A stretch of DNA of 64,000 nucleotides from Glandiceps talaboti (GCF_964340395.1 NC_135549.1:19032342-19096341); one strand, 5' to 3'. Counted from the stretch's first letter, positions 25,096 through 37,671 are shown. Notes: generated by a model not told the origin, from the sequence alone. A program made the numbers and translations.

Positions 25096-25864
25096 GTGAG
25101 TTAACATTACTTGATGGTTATTATGTCTACAAACATTTTTTCCACCATAGAATATAGTTATATATGCTTTAATAAAGAAATTCTCTGTGATAGTATTATT
25201 GAACTTCCCAACATGACCATGTTGTTCATTGGTTTCAGCCCTGGGTCACCAATGAGACTTTGCAGGTTAGTCCACAACATACCATGTTATTTGCAATGAT
25301 GTAAACTGGGAAGGGTAGGCAAGTGAATAAACATTCTGAAAATGTATGCAAATATACCAAGCAACAAGACCACACCCATAGCTACAACGCCATTGGCACT
25401 ATTTTAACGTCATAAAATTTGGCAAAATTGCAGCCTTTTGCAGTTTTGTACAGATCTTAGGAGCCCATAACTATCTGGGTTGAAAGTTCTGGTATCAAAT
25501 ATTAGATCTCACCAGATCTTGCAGTCCATGCATAACATGACATGTACATTGCCAAATATGCATATATAAGTCACAGATCTTGATGTGGCTGGGCCAGATG
25601 AGAGAAAAGTAACAAGTATACATGTTTTTATTCACACTTTCACTGCAGACATAACCCACATACATTGTTATGCGAGCATAAAGTAGGGCAATGATGTAGG
25701 AATTGGCTAGTTTTAATCTACCTACCTTATTTATTTCTTGTCTATATTGTTGTTAATGATGCTGTTTTAAAAGGTGCTCAACTAAGTACAACAGCACAAT
25801 TAAAACAAACCACAGTATACAAAACATAAAGATAACATTCAAGTCTTAATAGAAGACATACATG

Positions 25865-26285
25865 TAGACCGACTCCCTATAGCATAGTAGTTAGCACACA
25901 GGCTTAGCAGTCGGGAGGTCGAAGCCCACTAGAAAAAGGGGATTTTTCTGTGACCGACCAAAATCAAACACAGGATGAGTGTTCTACAGACTCAATGGGT
26001 AGGCTGCATCACTCAGTTGTGTCTCACTCACAAGATGAGTGCGAATTTGGAAGGACTCCTGGAGTAATAACTCGAAAAGTCGGGGACCATTACTCACACA
26101 GAGCCCACATGTGCTATGTTTGCCGGGTCTGGGTGATTCCGGAATAGCCTGTGGACTGATTGGGAAAGCCTTGACAATTCCACAGCAAGGTGATATAGAG
26201 CGTCCAACAAAGCCCTGTCACAAAGTCCCAAACTTGAATAACAGAAAAACACTGGGAGCAATTCCCAGCACAACATTTTTTTAAA
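25865..26285 (+). mobile_element. tRNA-derived SINE-like element
   Basis: Starts with a tRNA-like head: an A-box-like tagcatagtagttagcac and a B-box-like gaggtcgaagcc. A body with two atgagtg segments follows. It is not a functional tRNA, since the arms do not fold completely. Confidence 0.5.
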
Positions 26286-26734
26286 AAACAGAATAAAAAG
26301 ACATACATGTATCCCCCTCAACTAGACACTTTCTCAATGTATTAACGTTTTTGAGGTAATTGGTAAATCATGCCATTGAGTAAAAAGTGATATGAGCACC
26401 AAAAGTAATGCATGTATATGTTTATCTGGGTCTGCACTATCTATAGACATGATCTGAAAGACATTAGCCACACATAATTGCTACAGAATGTCTATATCAA
26501 GAATGTCAATATCTAAGTATTAGCTTAATTGTGCTGGTCTTTGAATAGAATCTATGATTGAAGTTGTGTTTACTACAAATGTGGCTGCCAATCAGTAAAA
26601 TTTATACAAGTCATTGAAAATGACATAGTCCCTGCTATGATTGGGTTTTAAGGAACTGGCAGTTTATGTTGTCATTTTCAAACCTGGTTAATGTTGTTTG
26701 GCCTCATATGGTTGTTTTTGATATCACTACTCTG

Positions 26735-27115
26735 TTCAAGCATGTCTGGGTTATGGCTTTGGACATGAAAACTGCGCCAACAAAATGGCTGCCAGGCAGC
26801 CATATTGGATCGTATCACAACAACAATGAATATGCACGTGTATGTCATATAACACTGTCCTAATACCAACTTTGAATGAGATCTGTTCAAGCATGTCTGA
26901 GTTATGGCTTTGGACAGGGAAAATTCGCAAAATAATGGCTGCCAGGCAGCCATATTGGATCGTATCATAAAACAAATTGACGTGCATATGTATGCCATAG
27001 TATGTTGCCCCTGTACCAAGTTTGAAAAAAATCGGTCCAGGCATCTCCAAGAAACTGCTCTGGACGGTCGGACGTACGCACAGACAGACACACGGACTTC
27101 GTCCGGCGAGGACTA
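26735..27115 (-). repeat. Reversed copy of the 150-bp 'catgtccaaagccataactcag' family
   Basis: Read on the minus strand it begins ttagtcctcgccggacgaag, then a short (CTGT/CGTC) tract, and two units ending with the gcctggcagccat motif. It matches the arrays at 45942-46330 and 55735-56900. Confidence 0.85.
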
Positions 27116-27439
27116 ATAAGCACCTAAATTAATGCTTGTGTATAGTTCCTTTCTTCAATATTACTTGTAAACATGATTTAAAAGAAATTGGCAATATGTG
27201 AAAACTATGATATGTCTGTGATAGGTAGAAATTGGCTTGATTTTGATAATTAGCCCTGAAGGTCAAGGTCCAGGTCAAAGGTCAAGATATCCAAAGATAG
27301 CAAGGTCTCAAAAGATAGCTTGATCTGATAATATGGGGTAGACACTCGAATGGAGTTTCTGCGTATTACAGTTTTTTCCTTCCGTAAGAGCAGGTATTCA
27401 AACGGTGATGTCGGTCTGTGTCTGTCTGTCTGTGTCAAT

Positions 27440-28130
27440 ATTTTCTTAACAACAGCTGGCTCAATTATACTGAAATTTGGTACATATAATGTTTTGGGTG
27501 ATGGCTAGACCTGAATATTTTTTGAGCGAGATCTGTTCATGTTAATTAGTGAAATTTGCATATCAATGAAATCAACTAATCATGCAATATCTTATGACTT
27601 CAGACTTCAATTTCAATATACGTTAACCATAACAAATCCCATATGTCCTATACAGGTTGTTGATGTATCTTACAATGTTAATTATTTGCATTATTAGTTA
27701 TTTTGGGGTTATTTGGCTATATCTGTATAAGACTGCATTCCTCAATTTCAATATAATTTACTACATACATTAAACTTTGTTCCATACATCCTATAAAGTT
27801 TGTTTATGTACCTTACAGTGTTAATGAATTAAATGCATTTCAATATCATTTAATACATACGTAACCATAACAAAGCAGATATCTCTAATAAATTTGGTAT
27901 ATTTTACAGTTTTAATGAAAAATTTGCATAATTAATTATTTTAGGTACCTAGGCTGTTTCTTAAAAATGCAAACTTCAAATTTCATATAATATGGTACAT
28001 ATATATCAATCATAATAAATACACACCTATCCTGTGACATTTGTTGATACAACTGTTAATCTGGTTTAGTTATGCAGTAAATATTGATTTTTATCTACAA
28101 ACATGGCCAAAATGTGGTCAGATTTGCATA
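27440..28130. repeat. Tandem 150-bp AT-rich family, four decayed units
   Basis: Repeated elements are ttcaatttcaatata, accataacaaa.c.catatgtcctata, gttgatgtatcttacagtgttaat and ttgcattattagttatttt. Headed by tgtgtctgtctgtctgtg and aacagctggctcaatt, as for the other copies. Confidence 0.75.
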
Positions 28131-28370
28131 TATGAAAGAACAACTTGACGTGTTTGTGTCACACATGATATGTCAGGTTTAAAGAAATCAGATATTGCAT
28201 GTCTTAGAAATGACGTATTACAGGTGGATGCACGGATGGATGCACAGACGGACAGATGGAGCATAGCACCCCTTTCAGGGGCTAAAAATAGCCACTATCA
28301 TGAGGTTTTAATCCTATTGAAGATGGGATAACGTGCTAAACATCGGTCTTTAATCATTATCTATTCATAG

Positions 28371-28832
28371 GTAAAACAGCTTAAGAAAGAAGGACATGTC
28401 AAAGTAGTAGAGAGTCCAGTCCTTACATCTGCCATTCGATGGGAGGAGAATGGTTACCTGGTATGTACAAAAACCATTTGATGTTTACTTTAAAAGTTTT
28501 ACTTACTCTGTCCTTGCAGTTTAGGCTGATGTAGGGGAAATATTCCAACAACTTGAAACTGTATCATTATTGAATAGTAAGCGGTGCTATGTGCCAATGA
28601 CCCAATTTAATGACAATGACAATTTTCATACCATGAAAGTATTTAAAAATATTCCTCATGATGAAGCTTCTCTGTATATATGTTACTACTATAACAGCTT
28701 TTCTCTCTTCTGTCATAACAGAATACAATTCGAACTATGGCCATAATTCTTGCCTACCAGATGGGTGTTAAGCCTTCAACACTTGCTACTTGGTACTATG
28801 GTAACAAGGCTTATGAGAAAAAAGACAAGTAA
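28371..28832 (+). CDS. Terminal two exons of the glycosyltransferase gene, copy A
   Basis: Exon 28371-28460 encodes VKQLKKEGHVKVVESP and SAIRWEENGYL; exon 28722-28832 encodes NTIRTMAIILAYQMG, a hydrophobic helix, and ends AYEKKDK-stop. Both are phase 0 and correspond to the C-terminal part of TIGR04283 enzymes. The stop lies about 730 bp from the stop of the convergent minus-strand sulfotransferase gene. The pair is the left end of the duplicated segment. Confidence 0.85.
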
Positions 28833-29564
28833 CTATAGAGACAAGGATACATGAATTGAGAATAGAGATTAGTTTTCCAACATATAATACAGAAGAGAAA
28901 TATAGACAAGCATTACTTTTAGTGATCATATCCTGTTTTTAGTGAATGACAGGAGTAAACATCAATGATTTAGACATAAAGACTTACTTCAAGTGTACAC
29001 TCCTTTATTATCAGGGCCAATCTTTCTTTTAGGATCTTAACCGTTTTACGTGACCTTGACTTTTGGGGTCATTTAACAAAATCAAGCAACTTTCTTGCAT
29101 ACTGTATACTTTGTGATATTTAAGTGTGATAAATTTCTTCAAAATCTTGTCGAAAGGTGATACAGAACACAAGAAACACACACCTGCATCGTGGGAATTA
29201 TTGGCAGAAAATCCACCATTTTTATCTATTAAAAAAATCTGATTTTCGGTGTTTTTAAAAATGGTGCTATCGAATGATCATTTAATTTTGTTTGCCCGAG
29301 TGGTAGATGTGGTAGATTTCATTATCCCTAGTGATAATTAAACATGCCTACACATGAAGTCTCAATACAAGCTTAAGTCAATATTGTCACTAAATAATAC
29401 TAAATAATCTCCGCAGCCCTTTTAAACGCAGCTGTTATTCATTTAAGTAAATTTCTTAGTAAAATGTTTTCAAAACATGACATCATGACTTTCTGATACC
29501 TTCTACCTTTAAGCGATTTATATTACAAAAAGAAATCAGTCACAACTTAAACAGTTGTGAAGAT

Positions 29565-30715
29565 TTACTGGAGTTTAGCTGGTTTGAAATTAATATCAAC
29601 ACCTTCCATTCTCTTCTTGTATAATTCATCAAGTCGTTCACTTTGAGCCACAGTGAACACATTCCTCCAGTCTCCGACAACACCTATAGGATGGTACATA
29701 CAAGGAAAGACTTTCAGTAATCTTAAATGGAAATGCCAATTGTTATATTTTATTGATATTTAGGTATTATTCTTCAATATTTTTCTTCGTTCAACCAAGG
29801 ACAATACTCGTGACCTAAGTGGGCTTTGCCATTACAAGTCGCTAGACGAGAGTATTTTCGAGTATTATAGAGTATTTTTCTGCTGGATGAAAAAAAATAA
29901 ACGATAACAATTTTCCCAGCGCAAGTAATGGCAGTATTGAACGTTTTGACTCATATTTCGAACACAGCAGAAGCAGTGACGTAGACACATGCTGTTGTGA
30001 CATAGACACTAGATGTCATGACATAGAGCGACCAGAGTATATATATTCCATATTTTCTGTTCAACTTGGCTCGTACATGATCTAATTTACTGATATATTT
30101 CTTTCATTTCCTTGTTGAGTGTACATACATATTCTTAAATGTTTGTTTGTGTAAAAAAAAAACAATTTAGCCAGTTGATTCCATGTGGTTGAAATATTTT
30201 CTTTAAGATGAGTACTTACTGGGATTTAGGCTTGATGCCTCGGAAATATATTACTTATCCACATACAACGTACCCACACATACACGCATATAAGTGAATG
30301 TGATTAGAGTTATAATGTACATCTCACCCTTTCGGAGTAATGGCGTTGACTCTGAAATAGCTCTTTTGTTTAACTGGGGATTGTCTCTCATCTTATCGAA
30401 TCCACACAATTCTGTTATCTCCTCCAGCTTTTTCGACGATAACATGGTGGGAAGTAAGAAGTTGGCGATCTTTGAAATATTACCGTTAAGATCCTGTAAA
30501 ATAATAAGCAATAACTTTGAACTCACATTGGAAAAGCCTGGCCTTTTAAAAATTTGTAATGTTATGTGTGTCTGTTTGTCTGCATGTGGATACAATATCT
30601 CAATGAAACTTGACACCTTTGTATCAAAAAGTGATGGCATCAGGCCACATATGTCCTGTAATATGAAGGAGTTCATATATATTTATATATTACATATATG
30701 ATGTGTGTGTACATT

Positions 30716-30758
<43 letters not shown>

Positions 30759-33532
30759 CATATTCAACACTCACAAGCACTCTTCAGATTCTATTGACAA
30801 CTGTGACAGTCTATTACCAATGACTTCCTGTTCTTGAGTTACAAATATATGGACTTGGTCTAAAATTGTGTCACATAATATTTTCATGCAGCAAACCAGT
30901 AATTTAACAGTTATTTCACTCATTCAAAGTTTTAAAAAAAACATTTGATATCCACATGTCCTCTTCAGCACAACTGAACTGATACGGTTTAGTAGTGCTA
31001 TAAACATGGTAAAGTGTCTGTCTGTCTGTCTGTCCGTCTGTCTGTGTCTGTAAACAACTTAAGGTGAACCAGACTTAAACTGAATGCCTCCTGTAAGGGA
31101 ATCACTAATTATGCAAATAACTCATTAAACTAAAACAACTATGGTAACAGGTTTTTTTGGACGCGCATGCTTTCTTCAATAGGTTAATGTATGTGCGAAA
31201 TTATACGGAATTTGAAGAGTGCATGATACTGCTTAATTACTGAATATCGTTCATTATTCAAAATACTCATTAAAGGTAAAAGTTTTAGCAACACACTTCA
31301 TAGGACAGGTGCGTATTATTGTGGTTGATATATGTACCATATTATACGAAATTGGAAGCATGCATTTTTTCTTCCATAAGGAAGAGATGTATTAGTGGGT
31401 GAAAGTCTGTGTGTGTGTCTGTTTGTGTCATCGTTTTCTTCAAAACAGCTGGCTCAATTCAAGGAAAACTTTGACGACGTACACCGTAGGGTAATGGCAA
31501 GAACTGATTAGGTTTTGGTAAACATTCCATGAATACTAATGAGCAATTTGTGTAATTAGTGGTTTTCAGTAATTAGGCTATATATCAAGAATGCACGCTT
31601 CAAATTCAATATAATTTGATACATATATTTGCAATACCTAAGCACATCTGTCCTGAAAATAGTATTGATGTAGCTGTCACTTTTAATAAGTTATTGGCAT
31701 ATTTCAGTAATTAGATGTGGTGGCCACAAAAAAGAAAAGCATTGTTTCTCATCAGGAAATGTCTAAATTCGATGCACCATTGGCGCTATTCTTAAGTTTG
31801 ACATAATCTTTGATGGCGGTGTGTACCTGGATGATATCTTCAAACCTTAATACCATCACGTGTTCATCTTGACTATGACGTAACCAACCTTTGGTGTGAT
31901 CAAACCATGACCCAAAGGTAACTGGAAATAAAGAGACAATCTTATTATTGAAGAAAATGATTATGGTCTGGTACAGGTACTAGGTGATGATGATGAAAAA
32001 ATAAAGGTACATGATGGTTCATAAATGTGTTCGTAAGTAAACTCGGTTTTCCATTTCCTAGTTGGGATAGATGTCGCCAGTGAGAAATATACCACTTTTT
32101 CAGTGTACTCCGTTTATACCCAATTTAATTTGCAAACGATATTAGAGAGTGGATCATCGCATACACTATTCACTATAGTCTATTAACACACATCTAAAAT
32201 TCCGCGGTACATCACCAGCTTGCCATTCTTGATTTTGAAACTAAATAAGATAAGAGTTTTGTAAAATTTCTAGCGCGTTTATTCCACTTACCAGAAACAG
32301 CTATTATTTGAAAGTGTTCATAATTATGACTATTAGTATATTTTAGGACAATTTAAATCCAAAAATTCGAATTATAGTATAAAAATGTCGAGGAAATCTC
32401 TGCAATGAGATTAGCTGTTGTTCATTGCCATACGACAATTGCAACTGCCATACATAGCATGCACATGAACAATTCTAGAATATTTTGAGTGAGTTTCTAT
32501 ATCAGTATTTGTACTTCTGAATCAGTGAAAAGCTATAAAGTCAACTTGTGCCCCTTGAACTTATCCCTTACCTTCCCCTTCCATAAAATCTTCAAGAAAG
32601 TCACCAAACGTATCATCAGTACCAAACACCTCGTTAAAGTTAAAATTAGAAACCGCGACGTCTTTAGGATTTCGAACAACATATAATATCTGGAAAATAA
32701 TGGAAAAAGTTTGGCCGATCTCTTGCACTCTAGGCCAAAAGGCTGTAAAATATAATGTTTGTAATGTGGCTGACATCACTAGCAATAGTACATGTTAAGA
32801 CATTCAAATTGACAATAAGAATAAGTTGACACTGAAGGGAAGATAACTAACTGAAGAAGTTATAGAAAAATGGAAATTACTTACATACTAGATGCTACTT
32901 TGTGACGACCGACCAGGGAATTTAATAAGTTACGGACATTTGGGTTCTATTCTTTCACACTTTTTTCAAGTAGAAAGCATGGTGTATTAAAGTTTTAAAA
33001 AATACTGAATTCTCTCAGATGAAGCACCTACATCCTGAGGTAGGCATACATAGGAATATATAAACAGACATACTGTCAGTTAGGCAGCTACACAGACACA
33101 GACATTATAGTACAATGTACTGACAATATTGAAATGGGAACCTTTGGCAAATCCTACAATAAACATGTTTACCTTTGGCTTCTTTTCAAACACCTGTTTT
33201 GGGATTAATTCCAGAGGTAAATGAGTTTTTATTAGTCGTGGGGACCTCATGGAGTCTAGATACATGAAGTTTGGTTTGTCTTTGTTGGGTCGTGATACTT
33301 CCAAAAACGGAAACATATCATGAAGATTTGTCTTCACAGTTGATTCTAGATCGCCATGATTCATAACAAGGCGAACAATATGCTGGCTTAGTGTTGTTCC
33401 TTGACAAGAGAGAAAGGAGTACAGTTATACACAAATTCAAGAGGAAAACCGCAAACTTCAAATCCTAATACATAAATCTCATGACATAACATATGTACCT
33501 ACCTACATACACATGTACACACACACACACAC

Positions 33533-33563
<31 letters not shown>

Positions 33564-35305
33564 CATACATACATAAGAGTGCAAAAGTAATGAGTACAAC
33601 AGTCCTGATAAATAAATTCAATCCTGATGTTCGATCCTGATAAATATATTCAATCCTGATGTTAGAATGAATATACTATGGCAAGATATAAATAGGTCAC
33701 CACCTGACATTATATCTTTGGGTTCTGACATACAACGAAACACGGGAAGTTCTAATTCTTTACTTTTTAATGGTCAAATATACGAAGAAAGATAAACAAA
33801 AAATAACGCACACCAAAAACAACATGCCAGAAAGATAGAAATTAGAATAAGCACATGAAGCGTAATTTAGGCCCTAGATATTAGGGAATGATGTAAATAA
33901 TATATTAATTCAATGGTGTTCCAGCGTTCCGAAATGGAAAATAATGACCTCCTCCTTCAACCTCAATTGACCATCGTCACCTTACAAATTCCTAAAATAG
34001 ACATATCGCATATACTATAATCGTTAGTAATAAAATGCACAGATACAAGACAGTTATGATTCTTTTGTCTGTTAAGACGGAGATGTTCCATAAAACGATC
34101 ACCAATACAACATACAGTCGAACCTGTATATAAAGAAAACACACAGTTCTGGCATGTAATACAATACACTACGTTAGTACTGATACAAGTAAACCTCCTA
34201 GTAACAGCCACACTGTTCTTAGGGCCAAAGAATGATTACGACGTGTACCGTGTACATCTAGAACGATCGCATGGAAATGAACAAGCATTAACTTCCAAAT
34301 TTCCTTTGTATGGATCACCATATATCACGCCAAGCTGTTTATTGTACCGTGATTTAGGAAATAATGAATTAGTTACCCTATTAGGATGTAAGATATTAAT
34401 ATTCTTGTATGTTCTTAACTGTAAATGTAAAAAGGATGGTATCTTAGGGCCAATATATGGGACGATTGTTATTACTCTTCTGATCATGTGAATGGATACA
34501 AACTTCCCTTGACAAAGATAATACCTTCTCTAAAGACGCATTGGTAACCGAAACTGGATATCCGTGTTCGCGGAAGTACGTGCGACATTCAACAGAGTCA
34601 CACTTCTTATAATCCGACAGATTTCCTTAGATCCAAATCACTACTACAGATACGACTTAACGAAGCAATTGTGATGGGAATGGAATCTTCACACGTATTA
34701 GCAATTATAAAGATGAAAGTGGATCGATACGTTTATTATAAACAGATGTAGTGAGATGTCAAGCGAATTGATAGTTAATTCAGAAATATCATAAGTATAC
34801 TGAATAGCAGGATTGGAGTTGCATGAGAAATCAATAAATTGCATCAGTTCCTCAAATTTGAGTGAATACATAAATACATACATACATACATACATACATA
34901 CATACATACATACATACATACATACATACATACACACATACATGCATACATACATGTACATGCATACATACATACATGCATACATACATACATACATACA
35001 TACATACATACATACATACATACATACATACATGCATGCATGCATGCATGCATGCATGAATACATACATTCGTACATGCATGCCTGCCTGCCTGCCTGCC
35101 TGCCTGCCTACCTACCTACCTACCTGCATACATACATACATACATACAGACAGACAGATCTACACATACATACAGACAGACAGACAGACAGACAGACATA
35201 CATACATACATACATACATACAGACAGACAGACAGACAGACAAATCTAGACATACATACATACATACATACATACATACATAGACAGACAGATCTACACA
35301 TACAT

Positions 35306-35336
<31 letters not shown>

Positions 35337-35628
35337 TACATACATACATACATACATACATACATACATACATAGACAGACAGATCTACACATACATACA
35401 GACAGACAGACAGACAGACATACATACATACATACATACATACATACATACATACATACATACATACATACATACATACATACCTGATCTAGGATAAGTG
35501 ACAACAAAAATATCATCATCTCGTATTTCAAAGTTGTCTAAGTGCTCCAGTGTTGATCTTGGAAATAATGTTGATGTGAAATAAACTCCTTTGTAATGAT
35601 AAGGCTGCCCTGCTTCAACGATTGACAT
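29565..35628 (-). CDS. Cytosolic sulfotransferase, copy A (SULT family), 6 exons
   Basis: Minus-strand exons in coding order: 35628-35484, 33399-33173, 32689-32572, 31921-31827, 30493-30328 and 29683-29565; 870 nt, 289 residues, all GT/AG and in frame. The family transfers sulfonate from PAPS to hydroxyl or amine groups of small molecules in the cytosol. Landmarks fall at the usual SULT numbers: the PAPS 5'-phosphosulfate loop TYPRSGTT (44-51), KTHLP with catalytic His108, [11 protein letters not shown] with Arg130 and Ser138, and [10 protein letters not shown] (249-258) overlapping the dimerisation pattern (TVAQSE). Oddities are Arg where the loop Lys is usual (YPKSGTTW) and Leu for the following Trp. 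The start is the first ATG in frame in exon 1. Intron 1 contains a Penelope-like fragment and a long tetranucleotide tract. The exact subfamily was not assigned. Confidence 0.93.
29755..30075. mobile_element. Dispersed foldback-like repeat, family 4 (copy A)
   Basis: Holds tattcttcaatatttttcttcgttcaaccaagg, tcgctagacgagagtatt and ctgttcaacttggctcgtacatga. The duplicated version is at 38878-39245 and a third, unlinked one at 59955-60285, so it is a true dispersed element. Lies in the last intron of the sulfotransferase gene. Confidence 0.65.
30717..30760. repeat. (CA)n microsatellite in sulfotransferase copy A
   Basis: Short ACAC run ending in atatatat, exactly where copy B carries the large palindrome. 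Confidence 0.9.
33963..34690 (-). mobile_element. Penelope-like retroelement fragment with GIY-YIG endonuclease (copy A)
   Basis: Minus-strand frames give [14 protein letters not shown] and [14 protein letters not shown], and in a shifted frame [32 protein letters not shown] and [10 protein letters not shown]. This matches the end of Penelope-like RT followed by a GIY-YIG domain (VVY.I.C..C...YVG.T......R..EHL). The frame is broken between 34212 and 34235. It lies inside intron 1 of the sulfotransferase gene, same strand. Confidence 0.78.
34868..35483. repeat. Very long composite (CATA)/(CAGA)/(TGCA)/(TGCC) tract
   Basis: About 600 bp of alternating tetranucleotides with a repeated higher-order block, cagacagatctacacatac followed by (CAGA)n(CATA)n, seen about four times. 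The matching site in copy B (45487-45527) is only about 40 bp. It runs up to the exon 1 splice donor of the gene. Confidence 0.95.
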
Positions 35629-37189
35629 TTTACTACACAATCGGGTGATGTCACAATAGTCAGTTCTCCCTGCTGGTGTAAATACATACAATTTTGTCAA
35701 GTAACAATTTCCAGAACTTTGTCACGAGATTTTGAATGAAGTGTCACAGATGACATATTCATAATATTAGTAAATTCAATATTTTAACTACATTGCAAGA
35801 CCTACTTAGACTGAAAGGTCACCAGACCCTCGCAGGGATTCAGATCACACAGGATTCCAAGCGTACTCGAGTAAATGAGACGACAGTCTGCATTTCACAA
35901 ATAGCTAGAATTCACTCTGGAATTCATAGTGATCATTTATCAATGTTCCCTGAGAATAGTCTTTTAGGGCATGGTAACACCTCTTGAAGACTTTAATAAA
36001 TTGATGTCAGTTTCCGCACCCACTATTTCTTGAGAGACTTCCTCAATTTTTGCGATTTTATTATTTTTTTCTCGAATACGTAAACAAAAGTTTATAGTCG
36101 GAAGTGAAAAGGCATGTGGGGTCGGGTAACCGGAACCAAACAATTATTTTTATTAGGCCTTATCAACACCGAAGAAGACGAGCCCTCCCTCGCCCCTTAA
36201 CTATATTATTTTTGCTACAGGATTTGACCTAAACGTCAAACAACCAAAATAAACACAGAACACAATCAAACAACACTAACTGAAAGATTATTACAAAAGT
36301 GTGTAAATCGCAAAATTTTGTATTGTGTTAAAGTATCTGGTGAAGCCAAGTTTTGAATGTTTCCAGCGGTCTCTACTGCACTTATATCCGATATAATAAG
36401 TATACGGGCAGAATTAGGCCATCTCACCCTCGCTAGACTACTAAAGTACACACTGTCTCTGAGTCATCTCTTGCCAGAATAGGTGACGATAAAGTGCACA
36501 CAGATACTGAGATAACAGTGTACACATGTACACATTCGGACGGGCAGCCTGTGGGCACACACATAGCAAGGAGGTTTAAAAATCCGTGTACACAACATGC
36601 ACTCCCCGGGTTCATGCAACCCATAACCAAAAGAAGCCCAATCGGTCTACAAAATCGACAGGGGTTTGTGAATGTGATTAAGGCCTGTGTTTTCCAATGT
36701 TTACTGTTTCTTTTGAACTGTATCAGTTATGCCCTCTCCCAATTCAACGAGACTTACCTGGAAGTTGAAGTTTGATAGGTCTTCTTACTTATTACACGTA
36801 GAGATCGCGTGAGATTGTACTGCGCATGACTTGTTTGTGTAGCCTCAGTCGTCAAACTTAAAAGGTCGAGAAAGTGCGGCACTCCCAGTTCACAACATAC
36901 CAGATGTAAACTGAATGTCTTCCGTAAGGGCAAAGTTTTGAGATTGTAATAAGTTATTTTTTCTCATTGATTGCTATTTGCAACTTGACGTGTATGTGTC
37001 ACACATGATATGTCAGGTTTCAAATAAAAGAAATCGGCTATTGCATGTCTAAGAAATGACGTATTACAGGTGGATGGCTGCACGGACGGACGAAGGAGCA
37101 TAGCACCACTTCCTTCATGAGGTTTTAATCCTATTGAAGATGGGATAACGCGTGCTAAACATCGGTCTATAATCATTATCTATTCATAG

Positions 37190-37671
37190 GTAAAACAGTT
37201 TAAGAAAGAAGGTCATGTCAAAGTAGTAGAGAGTCCAGTCCTTACATCTGCCATTCGATGGGAGGAGAATGGTTACCTGGTATGTACAGAAACCATTTGA
37301 AGCTTACTCAAACAGTTTTACTTACTCTGTCCTTGCAACACTCAAGGCCTTAGCACAGCTTAGGCCAATGTAGAGAAAATATTCCAACAACTTGAAACTG
37401 TATCATTATTGACTAGTAAGCAATGCCATGTGCCAATGACCCAATTTAATGACAATGACAATTTTCATACCATGAATGTATTTAAAAATATTCCTCATGA
37501 TGAAGCTTCTCTGTATATACGTTACTACTATAAGAGCTTTTCTCTCTTCTGTCATAACAGAATACAATTCGAAGTATGTCCATCATTCTTGCCTACCAGA
37601 TGGGTGTTAAGCCTTCAACACTTGCCACTTGGTACTATGGTAACAAGGCTTATGAGAAAAAAGACAAGTAA
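37190..37671 (+). pseudogene. Orphan duplicate of the glycosyltransferase terminal exons, copy B
   Basis: Exons 37190-37279 and 37561-37671 repeat the last two exons at 28371-28832 with the same lengths, phases and splice sites, and no stop or frameshift. Differences include L to F (VKQFKKEG) and RTMAII to RSMSII. No upstream exons accompany them, so they are fragments carried along by the segmental duplication. Because both phases are 0 and the acceptor is intact, they could serve as alternative terminal exons of a long transcript. No evidence of use is visible. Confidence 0.8.

Larger units (their letters stand above)
25096..28370 (+). other. Intron of the glycosyltransferase gene, repeat-rich
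   Basis: Donor ttg|gtgagt and acceptor attcatag|gtaaaa. Contains one unit of the caagaccacgcc family at 25310-25395, a SINE-like unit, a reversed 150-bp family element and tandem 150-bp AT-rich units. No missing exon is required if the frame change in 25012-25095 is accepted. Confidence 0.65.
15936..28832 (+). pseudogene. TIGR04282 (DUF2064)-TIGR04283 (GT2) glycosyltransferase fusion gene, apparently disrupted
   Basis: Exons seen: 15936-16145, 21064-21204, 22195-22327, 23166-23343, 23622-23695, 25012-25095, 28371-28460 and 28722-28832. The first encodes a signal-anchor-like hydrophobic segment (residues about 5-22), then MILFTRYPVPG and KTHLITELG, the N-terminus typical of DUF2064/TIGR04282 proteins. 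The second starts with DRKEDLP, normally the end of that domain, and runs straight into LSVIIPALNE, the start of a GT-A fold. Later exons carry DGGSDDGT, FLHADTTLPDNY, FPYGDQALF, SAIRWEENGYL and a YYGNKAYEKKDK C-terminus, all as in TIGR04283. About 145 residues of the DUF2064 core between exons one and two were not found, and exon 25012-25095 changes frame. NCBI links both families in bacteria to arsenosugar / radical-SAM selenodomain clusters; the substrate here is unknown. Broken gene versus assembly fault cannot be settled from this sequence. Confidence 0.75.
28141..36899. repeat. Segmental tandem duplication, copy A
   Basis: Copy A starts at caacttgacgtg and ends at cacaacata. It aligns colinearly with copy B through exons, introns and intergenic repeats, and includes the last glycosyltransferase exons and a whole sulfotransferase gene. 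A stretch at about 34503-34788, carrying more Penelope-like sequence, has no match in B. Confidence 0.88.

Noticed and set aside
25237-25266. Short exon candidate SPGSPMRLC with AG and GT flanks
   Set aside because: Incoming phase gives a stop, and no GT2 motif is present.
25848-25867. Possible 20-nt micro-exon reading VLIEDIH
   Set aside because: Phase fits by chance; the real equivalent, PLMEDYYL, is next to a clear donor at 25095.
28305-28330. Possible micro-exon reading GFNPIED before 28371
   Set aside because: No usable donor follows, and PLMEDYYL at the end of exon 25012-25095 already supplies this motif in the correct phase.
30294-30701. Plus-strand frames over sulfotransferase exons (also 32489-32686, 39474-40322, 42195-42410)
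   Set aside because: Shadows of the minus-strand exons, which carry the SULT motifs.
33537-33574. CRISPR-like spaced repeats
   Set aside because: Simple CATA microsatellite; no distinct spacers, and the sequence is animal.
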